This document shows positions 51,905-59,834 of a DNA stretch of 64,000 nt, piece by piece. Numbering within the stretch: position 1 is the stretch's first letter; each line of letters begins with the position of its first letter. The position numbers and the translations under genes were made by a program. Location of the stretch: the NCBI GenBank assembly GCA_963518845.1, contig CAUQKV010000003.1, positions 1 to 64,000 of the forward strand, read 5' to 3'. Source of the DNA: JABCPE02 sp963518845. GTDB lineage: Bacteria > Bacteroidota > Bacteroidia > Flavobacteriales > Weeksellaceae. Below the pieces are notes generated by a model. The model did no database searches and had not been told where the DNA came from. It worked only from the letters and a program-made list of their open reading frames with translations.

Positions 51905-52954
51905 TTATTTTATTTCCTGCATGTAGACCAAGGTATCTTTGGATAAAATTTCTGGGTGAAAAATCTTCACATAATCCCTTAAAACCAAATCTGCACGAAC
52001 AGCTCCACTCTCAAAAATATCATTTGCCATTCCTCTCCTTCTTTTATTCATCCCAAAAATTTTCCCTTTCTGATAAACATCCAGTTTTTCATAAATAGCA
52101 TTCATAGCCAATAGTTCTTTTTTCGTTCTATAATTGCCCGCATTTACCCAAAATTCAGCATTTTTAGACTTCACAAAAACTTCTTCAAAACTAATCGGCA
52201 CAGATTTTTTTTCTTGATTTTCCTTGAAAATATAGTCCGCCCCTGCATCTTTTAGATAATTCGCCAAAAAAGTTTTCCCACCAGCTATATACCAGTGGTT
52301 TCCATACATTTCATTAGCTAAAACTTTCGGTTTGTTGGGCAACTTCTGTGCTTTTTGTTTTATGCTTTCATAATCATTTTTGATTTTAGTATAAATTTCT
52401 TCCGCCCGTTTTTCCTCTCCTAAAAGCTTCCCAAACAGCTTTAAATAAGCCGCTTTATCTAAAGGCGTTTCCTCCAAATATTCATCTAAAAAAATGATTT
52501 TTATTCCGTTATTTTGTAGGATTTTATATGTATTTTCAAAAGTTTCTATGTAATTCGTGAAAATCACATCCGGTTTTAGTTCAAGAATTTTTTCAATATC
52601 ATATTTTTGGTCAGAACCTACATTCTGAATTTTATTTTTTTCTATAAGTTGCTGAATTTCATCTGAATAAACATACTGCACTCCAGAAATTCCTACTATT
52701 TTTTCTTCCTGCTCAAGTTCTAAAAAATATCCCAAAAGGCTGTTATTAAGCAAAACCACTTTGGAAAAAGGCAGTTCATTTTTTTCAAAAGAATACTCAA
52801 ATTTTCTAGATTTTAATAAAAATTTGTCATTTTGCTCACTATATTGAACATTTTCAGAAATCACTTCCCAAGATTTAATTGATTGGTTATCAGATTTCTT
52901 ACAGGACAACACCACAAAAAAACTGATGATGTATAATATTTTTTTCCATTTCAT
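51905..52954 (-). CDS. Periplasmic metal-chelate/cobalamin-type binding lipoprotein
   Basis: The 349-residue lipoprotein has a lipobox VVLSC (Cys about residue 18). It shows the fold of class III ABC binding proteins (TroA/BtuF type): IVGISGVQYVYSDEIQQLIE, EKILELKPDVIFTNYIETFE, GIKIIFLDEYLEETPLDKAA and KVLANEMYGNHWYIAGGKTF, with a long central helix KTKIKNDYESIKQKA-like. It would deliver iron-siderophore, heme or cobalamin to an ABC importer encoded elsewhere. Cobalamin would fit the B12-dependent MetH of this window, but the ligand cannot be read from sequence. Confidence 0.85.
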   Translation of the reverse strand: MKWKKILYIISFFVVLSCKKSDNQSIKSWEVISENVQYSEQNDKFLLKSRKFEYSFEKNELPFSKVVLLNNSLLGYFLELEQEEKIVGISGVQYVYSDEIQQLIEKNKIQNVGSDQKYDIEKILELKPDVIFTNYIETFENTYKILQNNGIKIIFLDEYLEETPLDKAAYLKLFGKLLGEEKRAEEIYTKIKNDYESIKQKAQKLPNKPKVLANEMYGNHWYIAGGKTFLANYLKDAGADYIFKENQEKKSVPISFEEVFVKSKNAEFWVNAGNYRTKKELLAMNAIYEKLDVYQKGKIFGMNKRRRGMANDIFESGAVRADLVLRDYVKIFHPEILSKDTLVYMQEIK

Positions 52955-52978
52955 AGTTCAAAGAAAGCAAAAAAGTAT

Positions 52979-52986
52979 TATATTTG
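52979..52986 (+). promoter_or_regulatory. -7 element TATATTTG of tRNA-Arg
   Basis: It is an exact TAnnTTTG 15 bases before the tRNA 5' end. Confidence 0.55.
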
Positions 52987-53001
52987 CAAAACTAAAATTC
53001 A

Positions 53002-53078
53002 GGACGCGTAGCTCAATTGGATAGAGCGCCAGATTACGGCTCTGGAGGTTGAGGGTTCGACTCCTTCCGCGTTCACCA
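53002..53078 (+). tRNA. tRNA-Arg(ACG)
   Basis: A complete cloverleaf is visible. The acceptor GGACGCG pairs with CGCGTTC (one G-U), and the anticodon stem CCAGA/TCTGG encloses TTACGGC with anticodon ACG. The T-arm GGGTTCGACTCC is typical, and the CCA end is encoded (53076-53078). A34 is expected to be edited to inosine. Confidence 0.97.
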
Positions 53079-53079
53079 T

Positions 53080-53120
53080 AACCCATAAAGTATTTATTTT
53101 AAATGTTTTATGGGTTTTTT
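53080..53120 (+). terminator. Terminator after tRNA-Arg
   Basis: Ten-base arms (53080-53089 and 53107-53116) are followed by a T-run. It directly follows the encoded CCA. Confidence 0.8.
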
Positions 53121-53179
53121 AGTAAAAAATAATAAATTTTTAATTTACCAAAGAATAAAACAGACTGAAAATCTAACTT

Positions 53180-53542
53180 TTATTTAATTCTTTCTCCCTT
53201 GAAAAAAGGAAAAATGATAATCATTCCTGTACTGGCTATACTCACAAATAGATAAAGAATTTTCTCTTCTATTTTTTCAACAAAAATTGAGTAAAATACC
53301 ACATAAAAGAATCCTAAAAAACCAACTATTAAACTCAATCCCCCCAATCTATAAATAATATTTGGAAATTTGATTTTACTAAAAAGCACTGCTAAAATAG
53401 GGATAGAAACACTATATAAAATTACAAACCAAAACTCAGAAATCAGTGCATAAGAAAAAACCAAAAGTCCTAAAACTGCATTCACTCCACCAACAGCAAG
53501 GAAGATAAGAAGCATCAATAGCAAAGATTGCATGTTTTTCAT
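53180..53542 (-). CDS. Small four-helix membrane hypothetical
   Basis: The 120-residue protein has four hydrophobic helices: LLLMLLIFLAVGGVNAVLGL, EFWFVILYSVSIPILAVLF, LGGLSLIVGFLGFFYVVFYS and ILYLFVSIASTGMIIIFPFF. No family is recognised. It stands alone on the minus strand between two tRNAs. The start at 53542 is the first ATG in frame; a second at 53533 is equally possible. Confidence 0.65.
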   Translation of the reverse strand: MKNMQSLLLMLLIFLAVGGVNAVLGLLVFSYALISEFWFVILYSVSIPILAVLFSKIKFPNIIYRLGGLSLIVGFLGFFYVVFYSIFVEKIEEKILYLFVSIASTGMIIIFPFFKGERIK

Positions 53543-53658
53543 ACTCCTAAATTAAGGAATTATTTTCACTTTACGAAACAAATTACTTCATATTACTCAA
53601 ATATCAAAAATAAAAAAACACTCTCAAATTTTCTTTGAAAGCGCTTTATAAATTAGAG

Positions 53659-53732
53659 TGGCCCCACTTGGGCTCGAACCAAGGACTTGCTGATTATGAG
53701 TCAGCTACTCTAACCAACTGAGTTATAGGGCC
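53659..53732 (-). tRNA. tRNA with CAT anticodon (tRNA-Met or tRNA-Ile2)
   Basis: On the minus strand the acceptor GGCCCTA pairs with TGGGGCC (one T-G). The anticodon loop CTCATAA has anticodon CAT, and the T-arm CCTTGGTTCGAGCCCAAG is regular. The acceptor lacks the C1-A72 mismatch of initiator tRNA. A GGCCC start is shared by the lysidine-modified Ile tRNA, so elongator Met and Ile2 cannot be separated without a reference set. CCA is not encoded. Confidence 0.9.
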
Positions 53733-53925
53733 AAAGGATATTATCCTTAACAATTGGTTTGCAAATATAAATAAAAATCGTAGAACAGCAAAACAAAATT
53801 CGCATTTTTATTTCAAAAAATTTATAAAATACTGTTAATCAACAATTATATTATGAATTAAAATTGAAAATTATCATTTTTATTACAATACAAGCCAAAA
53901 ATCATTAAAAATGCAATCTTTTTAT

Positions 53926-53933
53926 TATATTTG
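53926..53933 (+). promoter_or_regulatory. -7 element TATATTTG of the sigma factor gene
   Basis: It is an exact TAnnTTTG ending 8 bases before the ATG at 53942, so the leader would be only a few bases long. Confidence 0.5.
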
Positions 53934-53941
53934 TCTCAAAT

Positions 53942-54493
53942 ATGTTTTTTTTGAAGGATAAAGAATTAGTTGATACCATTACTCAAATCCAAAGTGGGAG
54001 CCAAAAAGCACAGACCAAGTTAATTAACTATTTTTGGGATGATGTTTTCAGTTTTGTATTGAAAAAAGTGCAGGACAGAACCATCGCAGATGAGCTTACG
54101 GTGGCTGTTTTCGCGAAGATATTAACTAAACTGAACCTTTATGATGAGAATTTTCAGTTTAAGACTTGGATTTTGACCATCGCACAAAATTCAGTAATAG
54201 ACTATTGGCGAAAAAAATCAAGAGAGGAAGTCTTTACAGATGATTTTAAAGATGTTAAAAACGAATTTGAAAAATCTCCAGAGGAATTATTGATTTCCAA
54301 ACAACAGCAGCAGCATATCGTCAGCACAATAGCTTCCATGGATGCCCAATACAGGAAAATCATAGAGCTAAGATTCTTCGAGGAAAAAAGCATAAAAGAA
54401 ATTGCAGAAACTCTGAATATTTCGGTTGCAAATACGAAAGTGAGGATAATGAGAGCAAAAAAAATATTAGCCGAATTATTAAAAAACGAATAA
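53942..54493 (+). CDS. Sigma-70 family (ECF-like) RNA polymerase sigma factor
   Basis: The 183-residue protein has a region-2 pattern SGSQKAQTKLINYFWDDVF with FQFKTWILTIAQNSVIDYWR. Region 4 (residues about 135-180) has AQYRKIIELRFFEEKSIKEI, then AETLNISVANTKVRIMRAKK. No anti-sigma gene follows; the stop is 6 bp before lipA, so the two may be co-transcribed. It lacks a transmembrane or C-terminal extension. The regulon cannot be inferred. Confidence 0.92.
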   Translation: MFFLKDKELVDTITQIQSGSQKAQTKLINYFWDDVFSFVLKKVQDRTIADELTVAVFAKILTKLNLYDENFQFKTWILTIAQNSVIDYWRKKSREEVFTDDFKDVKNEFEKSPEELLISKQQQQHIVSTIASMDAQYRKIIELRFFEEKSIKEIAETLNISVANTKVRIMRAKKILAELLKNE

Positions 54494-54499
54494 AAAACA

Positions 54500-55372
54500 A
54501 TGAACAAAGAGGTTTCCGAGACAAACACCATAACCAATAAACCCAAGTGGATAAGGGTAAAACTCCCAACAGGAAAAAACTACCGAGAACTCCGCTCATT
54601 GGTTGATAAATATAAGCTGAACACCATCTGCCAGAGCGGTTCCTGCCCAAATATGGGAGACTGCTGGGGCGAAGGAACGGCTACCTTTATGATTTTAGGG
54701 AATATATGCACTCGTTCGTGTGGTTTTTGTGGAGTAAAGACTGGGAAGCCACTGGATGTAAACTGGGAAGAGCCAGAAAAAATAGCCCGCTCCATCAAAC
54801 TAATGAAAATAAAACATGCTGTTATCACCTCCGTAGACAGAGATGATTTGAAAGATATGGGCTCTATTCTTTGGGCAGAAACAGTGAATGCCGTGAGGAG
54901 AATTTCTCCTGAAACCACACTAGAAACCCTTATTCCTGATTTCCAAGGAATTACAAGACACCTTGACAGAATGATAGAAGTGGCGCCAGAAGTCATTTCG
55001 CACAATATGGAAACCGTGAAAAGACTGACACGAGAAGTGAGAATTCAGGCTAAATATGAAAGAAGCCTAGATGTACTAAAATACCTCAAAGACTCAGGAC
55101 AGCGAAGAACAAAAACAGGAATCATGCTGGGGCTGGGTGAAGAAAGAGATGAAGTTTTCCAAACCATAGAAGATATCAAAAATGCTAATGTGGATGTAAT
55201 CACCATTGGGCAGTATCTACAGCCGAGTAAAAAACACCTGCCTGTGAAAAGATTTATCCCTCTAGAAGAGTTTGAAGAGTATAGAGTTTTCGCGGAAAAT
55301 CTGGGATTCAGGCATGTAGAGAGTTCGCCTCTTACAAGAAGCTCCTACAGGGCAGAAAGACATATTTTATAA
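54500..55372 (+). CDS. lipA: Lipoyl synthase
   Basis: The 290-residue radical-SAM enzyme has both iron-sulfur ligand sets. The auxiliary-cluster cysteines are C44, C49 and C55 in CQSGSCPNMGDCWGEGT, and the radical-SAM CxxxCxxC set is C70, C74 and C77 (ICTRSCGFCGVK). SHNMETVKR, MLGLGEERDEV and the C-terminal SSPLTRSSYRA motif with its serine ligand are also present. It inserts two sulfurs into octanoyl groups on lipoyl domains. No lipB is adjacent. The start follows the sigma factor stop by 6 bp. Confidence 0.98.
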   Translation: MNKEVSETNTITNKPKWIRVKLPTGKNYRELRSLVDKYKLNTICQSGSCPNMGDCWGEGTATFMILGNICTRSCGFCGVKTGKPLDVNWEEPEKIARSIKLMKIKHAVITSVDRDDLKDMGSILWAETVNAVRRISPETTLETLIPDFQGITRHLDRMIEVAPEVISHNMETVKRLTREVRIQAKYERSLDVLKYLKDSGQRRTKTGIMLGLGEERDEVFQTIEDIKNANVDVITIGQYLQPSKKHLPVKRFIPLEEFEEYRVFAENLGFRHVESSPLTRSSYRAERHIL

Positions 55373-55401
55373 CTAAATAATAATTAACTTAAATTTATAT
55401 T

Positions 55402-57495
55402 ATGAAAATTACATCATTAGGCATTTCGCTTTTAGCAGGAGCTTATTTCCTTACTTCCTGCACCACGCAGAAAAATGCAACAGAACAAAAAGTAATGGAG
55501 GTGAAAAAAGAAGAAAACCACGCTCATGCCCAGCAGCATGACCATGGGATTGCCCTTGATTTGATGGATACTTCCGTGCGTCCGCAAGATGATTTCTACA
55601 ACTATGTAAATGGCGGATGGATGAAAACTGCTGTAATTCCTGCTGACAAATCTACTTGGGGTTCTTTCCAAGAATTGAGAGAAAAAACTGATGAAAATTC
55701 ACTAAAAATCCTAAAAAACATCCTTTCTGAAAACTACCAAAAAGGAACTGAGGGACAGCAGATTCAGGATTTGTATGCTACATACATGGATATGGACAAG
55801 CGTAACGCAGATGGCATCAAACCTATCGAAAAGGATTTAGAAGAGATAAACTCTATCAGAAACCTGAAAGACCTTCAAAACTACCTTATAGGAGCAGTGA
55901 GAATAGGGGACAACCCGCTATACGGATGGAGCGTTTATACAGACCTCAAAAATTCTAAAATGAACGCTGTTTATCTTGGTGGGCCTCGTTTAGGTTTAGG
56001 AAAAGATTATTACCAAAAAGAAAATGAAGCGAACACTAAAACTATCGCTGAATACAAGAAATATGTAGCTTCTCTATTGCAGATTTTAGGCTACAAAAAT
56101 GCTGATGCTACAGCGCAGAAAATCGTAGATTTTGAAAAGAGTTTAGCAAAAACTATCCTAACCAACGAGGAAGGAAGAGATGCTAACAAGCGATACAATC
56201 CAAAAACTACGACTGAACTTTCTAAATTGGTAAAAAATGTAAATCTGGCTAACTACTTGAAAGAAGCTGGCGTAAATACAGACCGAGTGATTCTATCCGA
56301 GCTGAAATATTACCAAAACCTTGATAAATTCATCAATAGTAATAATATCGCTCTAATCAAAGATTATCTAAAACTTCGCCTTCTTTCTGGAAGCGCATCG
56401 AGCCTTGACCAGAGATTGGATAAAATCAACTTTGATTTTTACAGCAAATATCTACAAGGACAAAAAGAGCAAAGAGCTATGGACAAGAGAGCTCTTAGCC
56501 TAATCAATGGTGTTCTAGGTGAGGCTTTCGGAAAATTATATGTACAAAAATACTTCTCTCCAGAGGCTAAACAAGAAATGGAAATCCTCATAGGTTACCT
56601 GAAAAAGGCTTACCACAAGCACATCAGCGAACTAGAATGGATGTCCAGCGAAACAAAAACCAAAGCTCTGGACAAGTTACACAAATTCTCTGTAAAAGTA
56701 GCCTACCCGAACAAATGGGAAGATTACTCTAAACTCGTAGTAGAATCGCCTAAAAATGGGGCTTCGCTTTATTCTAACTTAAAAAATGTAGCTGAATGGA
56801 GCTACGAGAAAAGCCTAGAAAAAGTAGGAAAACCTGTAGATAAAGAAAAATGGGGAATGCCGCCTCAAACGGTAAACGCCTACTACAGCCCTACGAACAA
56901 CGAAATCGTATTCCCTGCGGCTATTCTACAAGCGCCTTTCTTTGATTTCAAAGCTGACCCAGCGGTCAATTTCGGAGGAATAGGAGCGGTTATCGGACAC
57001 GAGATTTCTCACGGATTCGATGACGGAGGAGCTCGTTTCGATGGAGATGGAAACCTCAACAATTGGTGGACAGAGCAAGACCGTAAGAATTTTGACATCA
57101 AAGTAAAACAACTTGCTGAGCAGTACAGCAAATACGAACCTGTAAAAGGAAGTTTCGTGAATGGTGTATTTACCAGCGGTGAAAACATCGCGGATTTAGG
57201 TGGAGTTGCTATCGCCTACGATGCCCTTCAAATGTATCTAAAAGAAAGAAAAAATCCAGGTGTCATCAGCGGCTATACCCAAGAGCAAAGATTTTTCCTA
57301 AGCTGGGCTACTATCTGGAGAACTAAATCTACAGAACAGTACCTCATCAACCAAGTGAAAACAGACCCACACTCACCAGGGTTCTACAGAGCTTTCGCTC
57401 CGCTTATCAATGTAGATGCTTTCTACAAGGCATTTAATGTAAAAGAAGGAGACAAACTCTATAAAAAACCAGAAAACAGAATCAAAATCTGGTAA
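55402..57495 (+). CDS. M13 family metalloendopeptidase (PepO/neprilysin type), lipoprotein
   Basis: The 697-residue protein has a lipobox LTSC (Cys19). A short His-rich segment (KKEENHAHAQQHDHG) follows, then the M13 N-terminal domain from VRPQDDFYNYVNGGWMKTAV. The zinc site is HEISH (H533, E534, H537), with the third ligand E594 in GENIADLGG; the substrate-binding NAYYSPTNNEIVFPAAILQ motif precedes it. It is predicted to be periplasmic or outer-membrane bound and to cut short peptides. The unusual His-rich patch next to the lipid anchor could bind metal. A strong terminator follows. Confidence 0.96.
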   Translation: MKITSLGISLLAGAYFLTSCTTQKNATEQKVMEVKKEENHAHAQQHDHGIALDLMDTSVRPQDDFYNYVNGGWMKTAVIPADKSTWGSFQELREKTDENSLKILKNILSENYQKGTEGQQIQDLYATYMDMDKRNADGIKPIEKDLEEINSIRNLKDLQNYLIGAVRIGDNPLYGWSVYTDLKNSKMNAVYLGGPRLGLGKDYYQKENEANTKTIAEYKKYVASLLQILGYKNADATAQKIVDFEKSLAKTILTNEEGRDANKRYNPKTTTELSKLVKNVNLANYLKEAGVNTDRVILSELKYYQNLDKFINSNNIALIKDYLKLRLLSGSASSLDQRLDKINFDFYSKYLQGQKEQRAMDKRALSLINGVLGEAFGKLYVQKYFSPEAKQEMEILIGYLKKAYHKHISELEWMSSETKTKALDKLHKFSVKVAYPNKWEDYSKLVVESPKNGASLYSNLKNVAEWSYEKSLEKVGKPVDKEKWGMPPQTVNAYYSPTNNEIVFPAAILQAPFFDFKADPAVNFGGIGAVIGHEISHGFDDGGARFDGDGNLNNWWTEQDRKNFDIKVKQLAEQYSKYEPVKGSFVNGVFTSGENIADLGGVAIAYDALQMYLKERKNPGVISGYTQEQRFFLSWATIWRTKSTEQYLINQVKTDPHSPGFYRAFAPLINVDAFYKAFNVKEGDKLYKKPENRIKIW

Positions 57496-57506
57496 GAAAG
57501 CCATAT

Positions 57507-57537
57507 AAAATCCATCACAAAATGTGATGGATTTTTT
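57507..57537 (+). terminator. Terminator after the M13 peptidase gene
   Basis: Perfect 13-base arms (57507-57519 and 57523-57535) with a 3-base loop and a T-run serve the plus gene. The hairpin also fits termination of the convergent gene that ends at 57537. Confidence 0.9.
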
Positions 57538-58010
57538 TATCTATTTATCTCTTCCCATTTATTTGGATTACTTTCTTTAAAATTGATTTTTATATATCTA
57601 ATTTTATCTTTTTTTATGTGAATCCACATTTCTATAAATTCTCGTGGGAAAAAATTTTCTTCGTTTGTTTTAGGTAATTGACCATTATAACTTTCCAGTT
57701 CTAATATATTTTTAGAAATCCTACTATCTACATAAATATTCAAACCTTTGTATGAAAACTTTCCATACTTTTCGTTATTCTCATCAATAGTTTTAGTATT
57801 TAAAAATGATATTGAACAACTATCAGCATTACAATTACCTTCATTAGTATAAATAAAAATATTATTACTATCCTTCATATCACTATTTATAACCTCATCA
57901 CAATAAAGAATAAATAACTTCTCAATATCTTTATCCTTAAAAATTTCATTAGGAGCTTTACTACATCCTGCTAAAATAAATGTAAGCCCTATTACAAGGT
58001 ATTTTCTCAT
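57537..58010 (-). CDS. Small lipoprotein hypothetical
   Basis: The product has 157 residues from the ATG at 58010 (RKYLVIGLTFILAGCSKAPN, lipobox LAGC). A start at 58025 would overlap the upstream membrane gene by 11 bases. The mature part has KDIEKLFILYCDEVINSDMK and a cysteine-containing GNCNADSCSISFLNTK, but no family is recognised. It follows the membrane protein gene by 4 bp and ends the minus-strand cluster at a bidirectional hairpin. Confidence 0.72.
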   Translation of the reverse strand: MRKYLVIGLTFILAGCSKAPNEIFKDKDIEKLFILYCDEVINSDMKDSNNIFIYTNEGNCNADSCSISFLNTKTIDENNEKYGKFSYKGLNIYVDSRISKNILELESYNGQLPKTNEENFFPREFIEMWIHIKKDKIRYIKINFKESNPNKWEEINR

Positions 58011-58014
58011 GATT

Positions 58015-58398
58015 TTATTTTTCATTTTTCAATGAATACCAAATATATAGATGAAAACCAATATAAAAAAACATTGAACATCCTAATAATAAAGATATTC
58101 TATAAGGATACACTGATATTGATGGATACCACCAAAACATAAAATATATCAGAAATATTAAGGACAAAAACAGCATCCTAATCGCCTTATTTCCAATCAT
58201 CAACCAAATAAAAGCCGATAAAACCAAAACAATACTGAAAACAAATTTATTATAATATACTGCTACCCCAAAAGCAATATCCCTTCTCGCTGGAAAATAG
58301 CTATTTAAAAAACTCAAAACCAGCTCCTGCAAGACAATATATAATATTATCGCAAAAACCGATGACATACATAGCCAAACCCTGCTATTCTTCATCAT
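58015..58398 (-). CDS. Small membrane protein of the duplicated cluster
   Basis: The 127-residue protein has about three to four hydrophobic helices: WLCMSSVFAIILYIVLQELV, FVFSIVLVLSAFIWLMIGN, LFLSLIFLIYFMFWWYP and RISLLLGCSMFFYIGFHLYI. It is unassigned. Its ATG overlaps the stop of the preceding lipoprotein gene (ATGA). A decayed copy of its first part lies at 59050-59137, so this gene was once part of a longer duplicated unit. Confidence 0.68.
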   Translation of the reverse strand: MMKNSRVWLCMSSVFAIILYIVLQELVLSFLNSYFPARRDIAFGVAVYYNKFVFSIVLVLSAFIWLMIGNKAIRMLFLSLIFLIYFMFWWYPSISVYPYRISLLLGCSMFFYIGFHLYIWYSLKNEK

Positions 58399-58999
58399 TC
58401 TTCACAGTTTTTAAAATCTTCTGTTTTCAAAGGAGGCAGTGAAATAGCCTTTCTCAATGAATCACTTTTCGCTCTGTCTTTTATACAGGGTTTCCCAAAT
58501 TGAGTCCCATAATAAACCCTTCTATTATTTCCTTTTTTAGACCAATAATATTTATCAAGGACTGCAGCCAAAAACTCTCTTTTCATATTTCCTTTTTCTA
58601 CTTCTTGAAGAAGAAGATTTCTAACCTCATCTTCTTTAGCCACTCGGTGTGGATTATGAAGAAGAATAGCAACAGCCGCTAATCCGACACACTCTTGGTC
58701 TTTCAAATTTCTTTTCCCTACATTTTTAGGGTTAGGATATCCATTTTCTTTGATAATAGTAATAAGGCGATAAAAATTAGCCGAATCTATTTTAGGCATG
58801 ATTTCACTCCTATTAAACTTAATATCATAATTACGAATTCCTTGGTCAAGACCATACATTGCACACAATTCAAAGGCTAAATTATTTTTTGAATTTCTTT
58901 TACTCTGTGCCGAACACCCATACAAAACCACAGATAAAAGAAGAACTTTTATAAATGCACTTACTTTACTACTTTTTACCTTTTGCATATCTTATTTTT
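58311..58999. repeat. Direct repeat, copy 1 of a tandem duplication
   Basis: It pairs with 59050-59726 at an offset of 739 bases on the left side and 727 on the right side. The left 130 bases are nearly identical between copies; the coding parts have diverged more. It covers the start of the membrane gene plus the whole first lipoprotein gene. Confidence 0.85.
58395..58988 (-). CDS. Lipoprotein hypothetical, paralogue A
   Basis: The 197-residue protein has a signal peptide with lipobox YGC in SVVLYGCSAQSKRNSKNNLA. The mature segment has FELCAMYGLDQGIR, LAAVAILLHNPHR, LDKYYWSKKGNNRRVYYGTQ and GKPCIKDRAKSDSLRKAISL. Its paralogue lies directly upstream (59134-59715); the shared C-terminal 35 residues are almost identical, while the middle has diverged. 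No family is recognised. The stop overlaps the membrane gene start (ATGA). Confidence 0.75.
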   Translation of the reverse strand: MQKVKSSKVSAFIKVLLLSVVLYGCSAQSKRNSKNNLAFELCAMYGLDQGIRNYDIKFNRSEIMPKIDSANFYRLITIIKENGYPNPKNVGKRNLKDQECVGLAAVAILLHNPHRVAKEDEVRNLLLQEVEKGNMKREFLAAVLDKYYWSKKGNNRRVYYGTQFGKPCIKDRAKSDSLRKAISLPPLKTEDFKNCEE

Positions 59000-59049
59000 T
59001 TCTCATTTACTTGAATTACTTTTCTTAAAATTTATTTTAAATACCAAAT

Positions 59050-59137
59050 AACTCAAAACCAGCTCCTGTAAAACAATCTATAATATCATCGCAAAAACCG
59101 ATGACATACATAGCCAAACCCTGCTATTCTTCATCAT
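59050..59137 (-). pseudogene. Truncated, nonsense-mutated copy of the 127-residue membrane gene
   Basis: The reading starts MMKNSRVWLCMSSVFAMIL and then meets a TAG at 59078-59080, where the intact copy has TAT (Tyr). Homology to the intact gene continues to 59050 (VLQELVLS-like) and then ends. The ATGA overlap with the upstream lipoprotein gene is kept. It is clearly a relic of the duplication. Confidence 0.85.
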
Positions 59138-59715
59138 TCTTCACAGGTTTTAAAATCTTCTGTTTTCAAAGGAGGCAGTGAAATAGTCTTTCTCAATGAA
59201 TCACTTTTTGCTCTGTCTTTTATACAGGGTTTCCCAAATTTAGACCCCATATAGACTTTTTTTCCTTTACTTATATGCCAATAATATTTATCCATTATTA
59301 ATAATAATGTTTCTTCTTTCATATTTCCTTTTTTTACTTCCTTTATTAAAATATCTCTATTTTCTTTATTATTTACAATATGTTGAGGATTATGGAGCAA
59401 AACAACTGTAGCAGCTCCTTTGACACATTTTTCATTAATATATGTTCCTATATTATCTTTGTTAGGATATCCATTTTTATTTATAAAATTTATTACTCTC
59501 TGGAAGTTTAGAGAATCTATTTTAATATTTGATTTTTTATCTATAACTATTCCTTCTTGTCTTATTCCTTGGTCTATTCCATATATTTCACACAATTCAA
59601 AGGCTAAATTATTTTCTGAATTTCTTTTACTCTGCGCTGAACATCCATACAAAATCACAAATAAAAGAAGAACTTTTATAAACACACTTACTTTACTATT
59701 TTTTATATTTTGCAT
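59134..59715 (-). CDS. Lipoprotein hypothetical, paralogue B
   Basis: The 193-residue lipoprotein (LFVILYGCSAQSKRNSENN lipobox) is a paralogue of 58395-58988. Shared parts include FELCEIYGIDQGIR, VVLLHNPQH, MDKYYWHISKGKKVYMGSKF and the near-identical C-terminus GKPCIKDRAKSDSLRKTISL. The middle third has diverged, and codon use is a little more AT-rich than in copy A. Function is unknown. The gene may still be expressed, since the frame is intact. Confidence 0.75.
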   Translation of the reverse strand: MQNIKNSKVSVFIKVLLLFVILYGCSAQSKRNSENNLAFELCEIYGIDQGIRQEGIVIDKKSNIKIDSLNFQRVINFINKNGYPNKDNIGTYINEKCVKGAATVVLLHNPQHIVNNKENRDILIKEVKKGNMKEETLLLIMDKYYWHISKGKKVYMGSKFGKPCIKDRAKSDSLRKTISLPPLKTEDFKTCEE

Positions 59716-59803
59716 ATCTTATTTTTATTTTCTTTCCTATTTCCGCTGATTATTGTTCCCAAAGATAATTAAATTTTCATCGCAGAGTAGCATAATTTTG
59801 TTG

Positions 59804-59811
59804 TAAATTTG
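59804..59811 (+). promoter_or_regulatory. -7 element TAAATTTG of uvrA
   Basis: It matches TAnnTTTG 24 bases before the ATG at 59835. A second match (TAATTTTG, 59793-59800) lies just upstream. No LexA-type box is recognised. Confidence 0.45.
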
Positions 59812-59834
59812 TAGGATTATTAAATTTAATAAGA

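Larger units (their letters stand above)
59050..59726. repeat. Direct repeat, copy 2 of a tandem duplication
   Basis: It is the partner of 58311-58999. Its left end carries a broken copy of the membrane-gene start, its remainder the second lipoprotein gene. The homology ends at 59050, where the sequence diverges within the former membrane gene. Confidence 0.85.
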
